From positions 457,501 to 521,500 of the forward strand of contig NZ_CP011797.1 of NCBI RefSeq assembly GCF_002795845.1: a DNA stretch of 64,000 nt, in the 5' to 3' direction. Of the stretch, positions 39,941 through 49,817 are shown in pieces. Source of the DNA: Reinekea forsetii (GTDB taxonomy: Bacteria > Pseudomonadota > Gammaproteobacteria > Pseudomonadales > Natronospirillaceae). The translations under genes and the position numbers were made by a program. A model generated the notes under the pieces. The model saw only the letters and a program-made list of their open reading frames with translations. It searched no databases and was not told the origin of the DNA. Position 1 is the first letter of the stretch. Each line of letters begins with the position of its first letter.

Positions 39941-40783
39941 TTGGACACTCACTATCACTTTAACGGCAAAAGCCTGTCCCGGACCTCGGCCCATGTGATG
40001 GGTGTGTTGAATGTCACCCCGGATTCATTCTCCGATGGTGGGCGTTTTGTCGGGTTGGACCAGGCCCTCTATCAGGCTGAGGCTATGATTGAGGCCGGTG
40101 CGGCGATAATTGATGTCGGCGGTGAGAGTACTCGGCCCGGCGCTCTGGCGGTATCGGAGGCCGAGGAGCTGGCGCGCGTGGTGCCGGTGATCGAAGCCCT
40201 GTCGGCCCGTTTCGACACCCTGGTGTCGGTCGATACCAGCACCCCGCTGGTGATGTTGGCGGCTGCCAGTCACGGTGCTGGGCTGATCAATGATGTCCGC
40301 GCCCTGCAGCGACCGGGTGCTTTGGCGGCAGCTGCTCAGACCGGCTTGGCAATTTGTTTGATGCATATGCAGGGTCAACCCGATAAAATGCAGAGCCAGC
40401 CTCGCTACGCCGATGTCGTGGCCGAGGTTGGCGCATTTTTTCAGCATCGGCTGTCAGCCTGCGCGGAGGCGGGCATTGCTCGGGATCGTATGTTATTGGA
40501 TCCTGGTTTTGGTTTTGGCAAGACGCTGGAGCATAATCTTCAACTGCTTAATCGACTCGATCATTTGGCGATTGATCAATTGCCCCTGTTGGTCGGTACC
40601 TCGCGTAAAAGTATGATTGGTGCGGTACTCAATAAGCCGGTCGATGAGCGCCTTTACGGCAGCTTGGCGACGGTCGCGGCAGCGGTGCTGAAGGGTGCCT
40701 GGATCGTTCGCGTCCATGATGTGGCGCCAACGGTCGATGTCGTTCGAATGTTAAATGCGGTTCGCTTGGAGCGGTCCGACTAG
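39941..40783 (+). CDS. folP: Dihydropteroate synthase
   Basis: 280 aa (E. coli 282). It joins p-aminobenzoate to dihydropterin pyrophosphate in folate synthesis, the sulfonamide target. [18 protein letters not shown] near 19, [12 protein letters not shown] near 58, SVDTSTP near 95, INDVRAL near 114 and GTSRKSMIG near 221 are the family motifs. I start at the TTG at 39941 because AGGAAGG lies 4 nt upstream and the next residues fit homologs; the frame extends upstream to 39866 through the ftsH terminator, which argues against the longer form. Confidence 0.94.
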   Translation: MDTHYHFNGKSLSRTSAHVMGVLNVTPDSFSDGGRFVGLDQALYQAEAMIEAGAAIIDVGGESTRPGALAVSEAEELARVVPVIEALSARFDTLVSVDTSTPLVMLAAASHGAGLINDVRALQRPGALAAAAQTGLAICLMHMQGQPDKMQSQPRYADVVAEVGAFFQHRLSACAEAGIARDRMLLDPGFGFGKTLEHNLQLLNRLDHLAIDQLPLLVGTSRKSMIGAVLNKPVDERLYGSLATVAAAVLKGAWIVRVHDVAPTVDVVRMLNAVRLERSD

Positions 40784-40803
40784 CCATAATTGGAGATAAT
40801 GAC

Positions 40804-42150
40804 GTGAGCAACGGAAAAAAATATTTCGGTACCGATGGGATTCGGGGCGAGGTGGGGCAGGGCGTCATTACCCCAGAGTTCTTTCTGAAGCTTGGCTGGG
40901 CCGCGGGTCGGGTTTTTTCGCGCGCGGGCAAGGGTAAGATTGTAATCGGCAAGGACACCCGTATTTCGGGTTATATGTTTGAATCGGCACTCGAGTCGGG
41001 CCTGGCTGCGGCCGGGTGCGACAGTCTGCTGGTCGGCCCCATGCCGACCCCGGGGGTTGCCTACCTGACCCGCGCGTTCCACGCCGATGCTGGCATCGTG
41101 ATCTCCGCGTCACACAATCCGTTTTATGATAACGGCATCAAGTTCTTTGCCGCCGATGGCACCAAGTTGCCCGATGACATTGAATTCGCCATCGAGGCGG
41201 AGTTGGACGCTGTGCTGCAGACGGTGCCGAGTTCCGAGCTGGGTAAAGCCCGACGGATTGAGGATGCCAGTGGTCGATATATTGAATTTTGCAAGTCGAC
41301 TTCTGGATATCTAAATCTAGACGGCATGCATATCGTGCTTGATTGCGCTCATGGCGCGACCTATGACGTGGCACCTAAGGTGTTTCGCGAGCTCGGTGCC
41401 ACCGTTCATGTCATTGGCGCGGCGCCTGATGGCCTGAATATCAACGATCAAATCGGTTCGACCCACCCAGCCGCACTGCAAAAAGCGGTTCTGGAGCAAA
41501 ACGCTCAGTTGGGCATCGCCTTCGATGGAGATGGCGATCGTTTATTGATGGTGGATCAAGAAGGTCAGGCCGTCGATGGCGATGAATTGCTCTTTATCCT
41601 TGCTAAGCATCTGCAAGGCAAGGGCGTGATTCGGCAGGGCATTGTTGGTACTCTGATGACTAACCTTGGCCTCGAAGTAGCGCTGAGGAAGCTCGATCTT
41701 GAGTTGATTCGCGCTAATGTGGGCGACCGCTACGTTATGGAACAGTTGAACACTCGGGCTTGGCCGCTCGGTGGCGAGAATTCCGGTCATATCGTCTGTA
41801 AGCATGTGACCACGACCGGCGATGGCATTGTGGCCGCGTTACAGGTGCTATGCGCACTGCGCGACAGTGATCAGACTCTGGCGCAAGCCAAATCGGGTAT
41901 GCGTAAATATCCTCAGGTCATGATCAATGTCAAACTGCCCCAGAGAGTGGATGTGCTAGCCTTACCGGCAGTGCAAAGCGCGATGGCGCAGGCCGAGCAG
42001 GTATTGGCCGAAACCGGTCGTGTATTGCTGCGGCCTTCCGGTACCGAGCCGGTAGTTCGGGTTATGGTCGAGGGCGAGGACATTACGACCGTGAAGGCGG
42101 TTTGCAAGACGCTGGCCTCGGCTGTGTCGGCCGCTGTTGCCAATCTCTAA
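40804..42150 (+). CDS. glmM: Phosphoglucosamine mutase
   Basis: 448 aa (E. coli 445). It converts glucosamine-6-phosphate to glucosamine-1-phosphate for peptidoglycan and LPS. N-terminal [14 protein letters not shown], phosphoserine loop [12 protein letters not shown] near 100, metal loop [13 protein letters not shown] near 240, sugar loop GGENSGH near 323 and phosphate loop [15 protein letters not shown] near 410 are all present. GTG start (40804) with GGAG upstream. Follows folP by 20 bp, as in most gammaproteobacteria. Confidence 0.97.
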   Translation: MSNGKKYFGTDGIRGEVGQGVITPEFFLKLGWAAGRVFSRAGKGKIVIGKDTRISGYMFESALESGLAAAGCDSLLVGPMPTPGVAYLTRAFHADAGIVISASHNPFYDNGIKFFAADGTKLPDDIEFAIEAELDAVLQTVPSSELGKARRIEDASGRYIEFCKSTSGYLNLDGMHIVLDCAHGATYDVAPKVFRELGATVHVIGAAPDGLNINDQIGSTHPAALQKAVLEQNAQLGIAFDGDGDRLLMVDQEGQAVDGDELLFILAKHLQGKGVIRQGIVGTLMTNLGLEVALRKLDLELIRANVGDRYVMEQLNTRAWPLGGENSGHIVCKHVTTTGDGIVAALQVLCALRDSDQTLAQAKSGMRKYPQVMINVKLPQRVDVLALPAVQSAMAQAEQVLAETGRVLLRPSGTEPVVRVMVEGEDITTVKAVCKTLASAVSAAVANL

Positions 42151-42183
42151 GCTAATTAGTTGATTTAATAGCTTATTTTTTTT
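42149..42183 (+). terminator. Possible AT-rich terminator after glmM
   Basis: aagcta / tagctt arms with partial inner pairing, followed by eight T. The stem is weak. Confidence 0.5.
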
Positions 42184-42212
42184 AATTCGGGTGTATTTCC
42201 CTGCTCTGACTC

Positions 42213-42241
42213 TTGCGAGGCCAGAGCAAACTAAGTACACT
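42213..42241 (+). promoter_or_regulatory. Likely sigma-70 promoter of tpiA-secG-tRNA-Leu
   Basis: TTGCGA, a 17-nt spacer, TACACT, ending 28 nt before the tpiA ATG and directly after the glmM terminator-like sequence. Short arms gctctg/cagagc flank the -35. Confidence 0.6.
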
Positions 42242-42269
42242 CTGCGCCCGCTCGATGGAGGCAGGTATT

Positions 42270-43019
42270 ATGCGACGTTTATTAGTAGCAGCAAACTGGA
42301 AGATGAATGGCGACATGAGCTCTAATGCAGCTCTGTTGGCAGCGTTTAAAGCAGGCTTTAATGGCTCTGCAGATACGGCTATTTTTCCACCGGCTGTTTA
42401 TATACCGCAGTTGGCTGACAGCTTGAAAGGTTCGGCTATCGCATATGGCGTGCAGAATATTCACTTCGAAGAGAAGGGTGCCTTTACCGGCGAGACTAAC
42501 CTGGCCATGGCGCAAGACTTTGGTTGCCAGTATATTCTTGTCGGGCATTCTGAGCGGCGCGAACTGTTCGGCGAAACTAATGCCATCGTTGCGAAAAAAG
42601 TTGTTGCGGTTTTAGCCGCCGGCTTGATTCCAATGTTGTGTATCGGTGAAACACTGGAGCAGCGTGAAGCCGGTGTTACCGAGCAGATTTGCAAAGAGCA
42701 AATCGATGCCGTACTCACTCAGGTCGGAATTAAGGCATTTGAAAAAGTTGTGATCGCCTACGAACCTGTTTGGGCCATTGGAACCGGTAAAACCGCTTCC
42801 CCGGAACAGGCGCAGGACGTACACTCCTTTATTCGCCAGCTGTTGGCCGCTGAAGATGCAGCTGTTGCCGCCAAAACACGTATTCTGTACGGTGGCAGCG
42901 TTAAGGCTTCCAGCGCCCAGGCGTTGTTTGGTCAGCCCGATATAGACGGCGGACTGGTAGGCGGCGCGTCATTGATGGCCGAAGAATTCGTAGCGATTTG
43001 CAACGCTGCTCAAGGGTAA
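42270..43019 (+). CDS. tpiA: Triosephosphate isomerase
   Basis: 249 aa. It interconverts dihydroxyacetone phosphate and glyceraldehyde-3-phosphate. Substrate-binding ANWKMNG near residue 7, catalytic His in LVGHSERRE near 92, catalytic Glu in AYEPVWAIGTGKTA near 162 and the phosphate loops GGSVKASSA and GGLVGGASL are intact. The ATG at 42270 has GGAGG upstream; the earlier in-frame ATG is within the promoter. Cotranscribed with secG (6 bp gap). Confidence 0.97.
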   Translation: MRRLLVAANWKMNGDMSSNAALLAAFKAGFNGSADTAIFPPAVYIPQLADSLKGSAIAYGVQNIHFEEKGAFTGETNLAMAQDFGCQYILVGHSERRELFGETNAIVAKKVVAVLAAGLIPMLCIGETLEQREAGVTEQICKEQIDAVLTQVGIKAFEKVVIAYEPVWAIGTGKTASPEQAQDVHSFIRQLLAAEDAAVAAKTRILYGGSVKASSAQALFGQPDIDGGLVGGASLMAEEFVAICNAAQG

Positions 43020-43025
43020 GTTCAG

Positions 43026-43376
43026 ATGATTTATGAAAATTTAATTTTATTGGTTCATGTTCTATTGGCAATTGGTGTGGTTGCCTTTGTTCTGATCCAG
43101 CGAGGCAAGGGCGCTGAAGCAGGCGCATCGTTTGGTGGCGGTGCGTCGCAAACGGTGTTTGGTTCATCGGGCAGCGGGAACTTTTTAACCCGCTCTACCG
43201 CAGTGCTGGTCGCTTGTTTCTTTATAACCAGTTTGAGTTTGGCGTTTATCGCTAAGCAGAAGGCAGCAAATATAGCGGGTATCGACATTCCGTCTTCTGT
43301 TGAGGCGTCACCAGTAGGTTCCGATGTACCGGTTTCGGTAATTGAATCACCTGCCAGTGCGCTACCAACCGAGTAA
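43026..43376 (+). CDS. secG: Preprotein translocase subunit SecG
   Basis: 116 aa. Two membrane helices (about 4-22 and 57-74) with the conserved cytoplasmic loop LIQRGKGAEAGASFGGGASQTVFG between them. SecG assists SecYE-dependent protein export. The C-terminal tail (about 80-116) is long and Ser/Pro/Val rich. The tRNA-Leu gene starts 7 bp after the stop, so the two are cotranscribed, as secG-leuU in E. coli. Confidence 0.95.
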   Translation: MIYENLILLVHVLLAIGVVAFVLIQRGKGAEAGASFGGGASQTVFGSSGSGNFLTRSTAVLVACFFITSLSLAFIAKQKAANIAGIDIPSSVEASPVGSDVPVSVIESPASALPTE

Positions 43377-43383
43377 AGTTTAA

Positions 43384-43470
43384 GCCGACGTGGTGAAATT
43401 GGTAGACACGCCACCTTGAGGGGGTGGTGGGCTTCGGCCCATGCTAGTTCGAGTCTAGTCGTCGGCACCA
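43384..43470 (+). tRNA. tRNA-Leu (anticodon GAG)
   Basis: 87 nt including an encoded CCA. Acceptor gccgacg/cgtcggc, anticodon stem ccacc/ggtgg around loop ttgaggg (GAG), long class II variable arm, T loop ttcgagt. Equivalent to E. coli leuU by position after secG. Confidence 0.97.
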
Positions 43471-43518
43471 ATCCTAGAACCTGTTTGATGCAGGCTCTAT
43501 TGTGAAGGCAGAGGTTCC

Positions 43519-43547
43519 TTGCAACATAAGGGCCCTGTCCGTATAAT
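43519..43547 (+). promoter_or_regulatory. Strong sigma-70 promoter of the initiator tRNA / rimP-nusA-infB operon
   Basis: TTGCAA, exact 17-nt spacer, perfect TATAAT, followed by a GC-rich discriminator (gcgcggtcg), the kind seen at stringently controlled stable-RNA promoters. It lies 37 nt before the tRNA. Confidence 0.85.
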
Positions 43548-43584
43548 TTGCGCGGTCGAAAGGCCGGTAATTATAACGTTTTAA

Positions 43585-43638
<54 letters not shown>

Positions 43639-43661
<23 letters not shown>

Positions 43662-44359
43662 ATTGGGTTTTGGCGTAAAACCCGAAACCAGGCGAACAAA
43701 TCGGCATTGCCGATCAAGGTCGTCGCCGAGCGCGGACCGTTTCAAATCCGGCCCCCGCTACCAATTGGGTTTTGGCGTAAAACCCGAAACCAGGCGAACA
43801 AATCGGCATTGCCGATCAAGGTCGTCGCCGAGCGCGGACCGTTTCAAATCCGGCCCCCGCTACCAATTGGGTTTTGGCGTAAAACCCGAAACCAGGCGAA
43901 CAAATCGGCATTGCCGATCAAGGTCGTCGCCGAGCGCGGACCGTTTCAAATCCGGCCCCCGCTACCAATTGGGTTTTGGCGTAAAACCCGAAACCAGGCG
44001 AACAAATCGGCATTGCCGATCAAGGTCGTCGCCGAGCGCGGACCGTTTCAAATCCGGCCCCCGCTACCAATTGGGTTTTGGCGTAAAACCCGAAACCAGG
44101 CGAACAAATCGGCATTGCCGATCAAGGTCGTCGCCGAGCGCGGACCGTTTCAAATCCGGCCCCCGCTACCAATTGGGTTTTGGCGTAAAACCCGAAACCA
44201 GGCGAACAAATCGGCATTGCCGATCAAGGTCGTCGCCGAGCGCGGACCGTTTCAAATCCGGCCCCCGCTACCAATTGGGTTTTGGCGTAAAACCCGAAAC
44301 CAGGCGAACAAATCGGCATTGCCGATCAAGGTCGTCGCCGAGCGCGGACCGTTTCAAAT
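43639..44359 (+). repeat. 102-bp tandem array built from the 3' end of the initiator tRNA gene
   Basis: Starting in the T loop of tRNA-fMet, a 102-bp unit is repeated seven times in direct orientation with no differences that I can see; the array ends with a 7-nt partial copy at 44353-44359. Each unit holds the tRNA's last 23 nt (43639-43661, again at 43741, 43843, 43945, 44047, 44149 and 44251), then 79 nt of unique sequence. Each unit can form hairpins GGGTTTT/AAAACCC (43665-43683 in unit 1) and GGCGA...TCGCC (43691-43727) enclosing ATCGGC/GCCGAT. Unlike CRISPR there are no variable spacers. It lies within the transcript that runs from the tRNA promoter toward rimP. In E. coli, tyrT is followed by repeats that also carry the tRNA 3' end and yield rtT RNA; the likeness is architectural. 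Confidence 0.95.
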
Positions 44360-44692
44360 TTGGTTGCGCAGGCAATTGAGATGCAAGGAACGGTTTGCTT
44401 TGGTAAGCCGTTGTATGATCAAAGTCTGGGTGGGTTTATCCCGCGCAGCATTGGTTAAAGTGCCTGCTGTGAAGCATGCGCTGAAATACCTGGGGGTGTT
44501 TCGAAAAAAGGATGTATTTAAGGCCCCTCATGTAGGGGTTTTTTGGTTTTTGAGCGTTGCTTTTTTTGGTGCGCTTGGTGTGGATGGGCCTCTGGCGACA
44601 CAAGGTACCCTGTTGTGTTGCTGCAGTTGGCCTTTTTTTGTCATTCTGAATTTTTCTAGAATGATGTTACAAGGTAAGAATAGGCGTTATTC
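44360..44692 (+). promoter_or_regulatory. Structured leader between the repeat array and rimP
   Basis: No convincing gene. The region holds several hairpins: aacggtt/aagccgtt near 44389-44412, the terminator-like element at 44521, acacaa/ttgtgt near 44598-44618 and a perfect tcattct/agaatga at 44641-44664, 28 nt before the rimP GTG. In E. coli the metY-rimP interval carries attenuators and RNase III sites through which nusA operon expression is tuned; a similar role is inferred. Confidence 0.5.
44521..44551 (+). terminator. Terminator/attenuator in the rimP-nusA leader
   Basis: Hairpin cccct-catgt-aggg g followed by six T and a second T-rich run. No open gene ends just before it, so it probably terminates tRNA-array transcripts or acts as an attenuator for rimP-nusA-infB. 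Confidence 0.75.
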
Positions 44693-45148
44693 GTGGCAAA
44701 AAACGATGAAATACAGGCTTTGATTGAGCCTGTGATAGTAGGAATGGGCTTTACCCTGTGGGGTATTGAATATCTGCGTAATGGTAAGTTTTCAACGCTG
44801 AGGATCTTTATCGATCACGAAGATGGTATTCATGTTGATCATTGTGCGGAAGTAAGTCGGCAGGTTGGCGCCGTAATGGACGTCGAAGATCCCATTACTG
44901 GAAACTACAGTCTTGAGGTCTCTTCTCCTGGTATGGACCGCTCGCTGTTCACTATTGAACAGTACGCCGCTTATACTGGTGAATGGGCTGAAATTAAATT
45001 GCGCCATGCCTTTGAAGGCCGTAAAAACTTTAAAGGCGTGCTCGGCGGTATTGAAGATGAAAATGTAATTGTGGCGGTCGATGGTGTCGAGTTTTTACTG
45101 CCCATCGAAAGTGTCGAGAAAGGTCGGGTCATTCCGAACTTTAAGTAA
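44693..45148 (+). CDS. rimP: Ribosome maturation factor RimP
   Basis: 151 aa (E. coli 150). It is needed for 30S maturation. IEPVIVGMGFTLWGIEY near 11, LRIFIDHEDGIHVDHCAEVSRQ near 36 and YSLEVSSPGMDRSL near 70 are family motifs. GTG start at 44693, with a weak AAGG site further upstream. First protein gene of the nusA-infB operon. Confidence 0.95.
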   Translation: MAKNDEIQALIEPVIVGMGFTLWGIEYLRNGKFSTLRIFIDHEDGIHVDHCAEVSRQVGAVMDVEDPITGNYSLEVSSPGMDRSLFTIEQYAAYTGEWAEIKLRHAFEGRKNFKGVLGGIEDENVIVAVDGVEFLLPIESVEKGRVIPNFK

Positions 45149-45216
45149 TTTTTAGTTAATAATGATTTTAAATTCAACGAGCGGTTACGCTCAAGCGAAA
45201 GGAAGGGGCTGAAACG

Positions 45217-46710
45217 ATGAGTAAAGAAATTCTCCTAGTCGTAGATGCAGTTGCAAATGAGAAGGGCGTTTCCCGCGAAGTAATTTTCGACGCGATGGAA
45301 TTGGCTTTAGCAACCGCCGCGAAAAAGCGATTGAATGACGAAGGAGAGCCCGATATTTACGTCGTTATAGACCGTAAGACCGGTGAATATGAAACCTTCC
45401 GTCGTTGGTTAGTAATGGACAATAGCGGAGTCCCTACCCTCGGTTCTGAGTGGACAACCCAGGAAGCGCATGAGGTTGACCTAACCTTACAGCCGGGTGA
45501 TGTTTATCAAGAAAAAATCGAAGGCGAAAAATTCGGCCGCATCAGCGCCCAAGCAGCCAAGCAGATAATAGTGCAAAAAGTTCGCGATGCCGAGCGCGCT
45601 CGAATCGTTGATGCCTACCGTGATCGGATTGGTGAGATGGTGTCCGGGACGGTCAAGAAGGTTTCGCGTGAAGGTCTTATCCTCGACTTGGGCAATAATG
45701 CTGAAGCCGTGTTGCCTAGAGAGCAGATGATTGGTCGAGAAAATTTCCGCATGTCGGATCGCGTTCGAGCCGTCCTGCACAGCATCAAGCCTGAAGGTCG
45801 CGGCCCCCAGCTTGAGTTGAGTCGATCAAGCAACCATATGCTAATTGAATTGTTCCGTATAGAAGTGCCGGAGATTCAAGAAGAGCTGTTAGATATCCGC
45901 GCTTGTGCTCGTGACCCAGGTCTACGGGCAAAAATTGCGGTTAAGACTAATGATAAGCGCATTGACCCGATCGGTGCTTGTGTCGGCATGCGCGGCTCAC
46001 GTGTTCAGGCCGTCTCGAATGAGCTGGGCAATGAACGAGTCGATATTATTCTCTGGGACGACAACCCTGCGCAGTTGGTTATTAATGCCATGGCGCCTGC
46101 AGAAGTCGCCTCCATAGTAATGGACGAAGAAACCAATTCCATGCAGGTTGCCGTCGCGGCAGAGAACTTAGCGATGGCCATCGGTCGGAGCGGACAGAAT
46201 GTTCGTTTGGCCAGTGAACTGACGGGCTGGACAATTAATGTCATGACCGAAGATGAGGCAGGTGCCAGGCAAGAACAGGAAGTAGGACAGCTCGTTAGTC
46301 ATTTTGTCAGCAAGATGGATATAGATGAAGAAATCGCCATTGCGCTTGTCGAAGAAGGTTTCACCACGCTGGAAGAGGTGGCGTATGTGCCCCTTAGCGA
46401 GATGCTGGAAATCGACGGTTTTGACGAAGACTTGGTTAATGAGTTGCGCCAGCGGGCTAAAGATATACTGCTCACGCAGGAATTGGCCTCTGAAGAAGAA
46501 CTCGAATCTGCGCAGCCCCATGCAGATTTGTTGGCCCTTGAAGGCATGAATGAACACTTAGCGCTTGTATTAGCAAGTAAAGGCATTGTTTCCATGGAAG
46601 ATGTCGCAGAGTTAAGCATTGATGAGTTTATGGAAGCTACGGGTCTGGAAGAAGAACAATCCGGCAAACTCATTATGGCTGCTCGCGCACCATGGTTTGA
46701 AAACGAATAG
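45217..46710 (+). CDS. nusA: Transcription termination/antitermination factor NusA
   Basis: 497 aa (E. coli 495). Domains in order: N-terminal RNAP-binding region (1-125), S1 (about 135-200, [16 protein letters not shown]), KH1 and KH2 (about 230-345, [14 protein letters not shown] and [18 protein letters not shown]), then two acidic helix-hairpin repeats AR1 and AR2 (about 365-490). Start ATG after GAAAGGAAGGGG. Confidence 0.97.
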   Translation: MSKEILLVVDAVANEKGVSREVIFDAMELALATAAKKRLNDEGEPDIYVVIDRKTGEYETFRRWLVMDNSGVPTLGSEWTTQEAHEVDLTLQPGDVYQEKIEGEKFGRISAQAAKQIIVQKVRDAERARIVDAYRDRIGEMVSGTVKKVSREGLILDLGNNAEAVLPREQMIGRENFRMSDRVRAVLHSIKPEGRGPQLELSRSSNHMLIELFRIEVPEIQEELLDIRACARDPGLRAKIAVKTNDKRIDPIGACVGMRGSRVQAVSNELGNERVDIILWDDNPAQLVINAMAPAEVASIVMDEETNSMQVAVAAENLAMAIGRSGQNVRLASELTGWTINVMTEDEAGARQEQEVGQLVSHFVSKMDIDEEIAIALVEEGFTTLEEVAYVPLSEMLEIDGFDEDLVNELRQRAKDILLTQELASEEELESAQPHADLLALEGMNEHLALVLASKGIVSMEDVAELSIDEFMEATGLEEEQSGKLIMAARAPWFENE

Positions 46711-46727
46711 GCGGTAAGGAGAGCTCT

Positions 46728-49331
46728 ATGTCAGAAGTTACGGTAAAACAGTTAGCCGAGTCCGTCGGCACGCCAGTGGAAAAACTGCTCACTCAGATGG
46801 GTGCGGCCGGTTTACCACATAAGAACGAATCAGATTCGGTGAATGACGACCAGAAGCATAAGTTGTTGTCGCATTTGAAGAGCAGTCATGGTGAGAGCAG
46901 TGATGCCCCAACCAAGATTACCCTCAAGCGGAAAATCACCACGACCTTAAAGTCCGGCGGTGGCTCTAAATCTAAAACCGTTAGCATCGAAGTTCGCAAG
47001 AAACGAACCTATGTGAAACGCGATGAAGTAGAAGGCGCAGAATTAGACAGTGCAGGTGTCCCGGTTGTTAAGGTTGAAGACGATCGTGCCACTCAGCGTG
47101 CCAAAGAAGATGCGACGCTTGACGCGGCGCGTTTGAAGGCGTCTTTAGAAAAGAAAGCCAAAGAAAATCAAGGCGTTCAGAATTCTGAAGCCGACAGTAC
47201 TGAGCCGTCTAAAGGCGCCGCAGCGCTCAGTCAGCCAAACGTTAGCGTAGCTCCAGCAGGCGATGTTGCCGGCGCTGAAGCGAAGATGGGTAAAGAAGAC
47301 CGCACCTCCGATAAGAAGAAACATTCTAAGGATCGCGAGCCGGTTCGACGCACGGAAGATGGTAATGCAGCAGCTGCTGACAGTGGCCGCAAAGCCGGTC
47401 ACAAGAAGGTTGGCAAGAAAGCTGAAGTGCAACGTGCATCAACGCACCGTTCGGGCAACAAGCATCAACAGATGCTGACAGCGCTCGACGAGGATAGCTT
47501 CAGCGCCCGTCGCCGCAAGGCCAAGAAAGCGAAGAAGAATCTTGAGCACCAGTTTGAAAAACCGACGGCGCCAGTTATTCGTGTCGTGGAAATTGGTGAA
47601 AGCATCACCGTTGGCGAATTGGCCCAACAGATGGCCGTTAAGTCGGCCGATGTGGTCAAGATGTTGTTTAAGATGGGTGTGATGGCGACGGTGAATCAGC
47701 CGCTTGATCAGGATACGGCCATCTTAATCGCCGAAGAAATGGGTCACAAATACCTTATTGTTAACGATAACCTGCTCGAAGATACCATGATGGAAGTTAC
47801 CTACAGTGGCGAGGTCGGTCCTCGTGCACCGGTCGTCACGGTAATGGGTCACGTCGACCATGGTAAAACCAGCTTGCTCGACTTTATCCGTAAGTCTCGA
47901 GTTACGGCTGGCGAGTCAGGCGGTATTACTCAGCATATTGGTGCTTACCATGTGGAATCTGCCCGCGGCATGATTACCTTCTTGGATACACCAGGACACG
48001 CGGCCTTTACCGCCATGCGTGCCCGTGGCGCCAAGGCGACCGATGTTATTATCTTGGTGGTCGCCGCCGATGATGGGGTTATGCCTCAGACGATCGAAGC
48101 GGTAACACATGCGCGTGCAGCCGGCGTGCCGATCGTGGTCGCGATCAACAAGATGGATAAAGAAAGCGCTGATCCGGAACGCGTGATCAACGAGCTCTCG
48201 CAGCACGGTGTTATTCAGGAATCGTGGGGCGGTGATACGCAATTTATCCAAGTGTCGGCCCATTCGGGTCTAGGCATCGACGAATTGCTAGAAGCCGTGT
48301 CACTTCAAGCTGAATTGCTGGAATTGCGAGCTCACCACACCGGTCCTGGTAAAGGCGTGGTTATCGAATCCAGCCTGGACAAAGGACGTGGCGCGGTTGC
48401 TACCGTCCTGGTGCAGTCGGGTTTATTGAAGCGCGGTGATGTTATCTTGGCCGGTTCCTTTTACGGTCGGGTACGTGCCCTGCTTGACGAGACCGGTAAG
48501 CCGGCTGATCAAGCAGGACCGTCGATTCCAGTTGAAGTGCTGGGCCTGAACGGTACGCCCAATGCCGGTGATGAGTTTGTTGTTGCCGAGAACGAACGGG
48601 CTGCACGCGATGTTGCTAACCTGCGCTACTCGCGCACCAAAGGCGCGATACATTCCTTGCAGCAGGCTGCAAAGCTGGATGCATTGTTTGCCAACATGGA
48701 CGGTTCCGAGCGCAAAGTGCTCAACGTCGTCCTGAAGGCGGATGTCCGCGGTTCGTTGGAAGCCATAACCGGTTCATTGCTCAAGCTGGGTAACGACGAG
48801 GTTAAGGTTAATATAGTGTCCAGTGGTGTTGGCGCTATCTCCGAGTCCGATTCCAATCTGGCTATCAGCGCTCATGCGGTAGTGTTCGGCTTCAACGTTC
48901 GTGCGACCGGCAATGCCCGAGAAGTTATCGAACGCGGTGGTTTGGATTTACGATACTACAACGTTATCTACGACCTGATCGATGATGTCCGAGCGGCATT
49001 GAACGGCATGTTGTCACCTGAATTGCGTGAAGAGTTCGTCGGCCTAGCGGTTGTGCGTGACATCTTTAATTCACCCAAATACGGTCAGATAGCCGGTTGT
49101 ATGGTTATCGATGGCTCTGTGCATCGTAGCAAGAAGATCCGTGTGTTGCGTGAAGAGGTCGTGATCTATGAAGGCGAGCTCGAGTCGTTGCGGCGCTTTA
49201 AAGACGATGTCCAGGAAGTTCGTCAGGGTATGGAATGTGGTATCGGTGTGAAGAACTACACCGACGTCCAGGTCGATGACAAGATTGAAGTGTTTGATAT
49301 CCGTGAAGTCGCCCGTACCATCGACGACTAA
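46728..49331 (+). CDS. infB: Translation initiation factor IF-2
   Basis: 867 aa (E. coli 890). GTPase that delivers fMet-tRNA to the 30S subunit. N-terminal IF2_N domain ([23 protein letters not shown] in parts), a charged, Lys/Glu-rich linker (about 90-270), second IF2_N motif ([25 protein letters not shown] in parts, near 295), then the G domain: [12 protein letters not shown] near 376, [15 protein letters not shown] near 422 and [10 protein letters not shown] near 477. Domains II-IV follow to the end. Note that its substrate tRNA is encoded by the first gene of the same transcription unit. Confidence 0.98.
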   Translation: MSEVTVKQLAESVGTPVEKLLTQMGAAGLPHKNESDSVNDDQKHKLLSHLKSSHGESSDAPTKITLKRKITTTLKSGGGSKSKTVSIEVRKKRTYVKRDEVEGAELDSAGVPVVKVEDDRATQRAKEDATLDAARLKASLEKKAKENQGVQNSEADSTEPSKGAAALSQPNVSVAPAGDVAGAEAKMGKEDRTSDKKKHSKDREPVRRTEDGNAAAADSGRKAGHKKVGKKAEVQRASTHRSGNKHQQMLTALDEDSFSARRRKAKKAKKNLEHQFEKPTAPVIRVVEIGESITVGELAQQMAVKSADVVKMLFKMGVMATVNQPLDQDTAILIAEEMGHKYLIVNDNLLEDTMMEVTYSGEVGPRAPVVTVMGHVDHGKTSLLDFIRKSRVTAGESGGITQHIGAYHVESARGMITFLDTPGHAAFTAMRARGAKATDVIILVVAADDGVMPQTIEAVTHARAAGVPIVVAINKMDKESADPERVINELSQHGVIQESWGGDTQFIQVSAHSGLGIDELLEAVSLQAELLELRAHHTGPGKGVVIESSLDKGRGAVATVLVQSGLLKRGDVILAGSFYGRVRALLDETGKPADQAGPSIPVEVLGLNGTPNAGDEFVVAENERAARDVANLRYSRTKGAIHSLQQAAKLDALFANMDGSERKVLNVVLKADVRGSLEAITGSLLKLGNDEVKVNIVSSGVGAISESDSNLAISAHAVVFGFNVRATGNAREVIERGGLDLRYYNVIYDLIDDVRAALNGMLSPELREEFVGLAVVRDIFNSPKYGQIAGCMVIDGSVHRSKKIRVLREEVVIYEGELESLRRFKDDVQEVRQGMECGIGVKNYTDVQVDDKIEVFDIREVARTIDD

Positions 49332-49347
49332 TTGCAGTAATAAATAG

Positions 49348-49382
49348 AAACCGGCCAGGCCTCGCGGCTGGCCGGTTTTTTT
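49348..49382 (+). terminator. Terminator between infB and rbfA
   Basis: Strong stem aaaccggcca / tggccggttt with a GC-rich loop and seven T. It would reduce read-through from nusA-infB into rbfA-truB. Confidence 0.9.
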
Positions 49383-49401
49383 CGTTTTAGAGAGGTGTGA
49401 T

Positions 49402-49815
49402 ATGGCCAGTAATATGAGCCGCATTCGGAAAATTGGGGATCAGATTCAACGCGATCTGTCTAAGATAATCCAACAAGAAGTGAAGGACCCTCGGGTCGGT
49501 ATGGTCACGGTCAATGACGTCAAGGTGTCAACCGACCTGTCCTATGCCGAGATCTACTTTACCTGCATGGCCTTTGGCCCGCAGGCGGACGAAGAAGCCC
49601 AAGCGAAGACCCGCATCGAGCAGCAGAAGGTACTCAATAATGCGGCGGGATTTATGCGCACGCGTTTGGCTCACGGGCTCAGTCTGCGGGTAATACCGAT
49701 GCTCCGGTTCCATTACGACGCGGTTATTGACTCCGGGTCCAAGGTATCGGCGCTGATCGACCGTGCCGTATCAGAAGACACGTTGCGCTCCCAGGCGTCC
49801 GAAGAGGAAGAATAA
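49402..49815 (+). CDS. rbfA: Ribosome-binding factor A
   Basis: 137 aa. Binds the 30S subunit during late maturation of the 16S 5' end. RIRKIGDQIQRDLSKIIQQEVKDPRVGMVTV in parts near residue 5 and VSTDLSYAEIYFTCM near 37 are typical; RLAHGLSLRVIPMLRFHYDAVIDSG follows near 82. Start ATG after AGAGG. truB begins 2 bp after its stop. Confidence 0.96.
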   Translation: MASNMSRIRKIGDQIQRDLSKIIQQEVKDPRVGMVTVNDVKVSTDLSYAEIYFTCMAFGPQADEEAQAKTRIEQQKVLNNAAGFMRTRLAHGLSLRVIPMLRFHYDAVIDSGSKVSALIDRAVSEDTLRSQASEEEE

Positions 49816-49817
49816 AG

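Noticed and set aside
43707-44723. 338-aa protein-coding gene spanning the repeats and overlapping rimP
   Set aside because: It begins at TTG inside a repeat without a ribosome binding site, stays open only because the unit length is a multiple of 3, and runs into the start of rimP in another frame.
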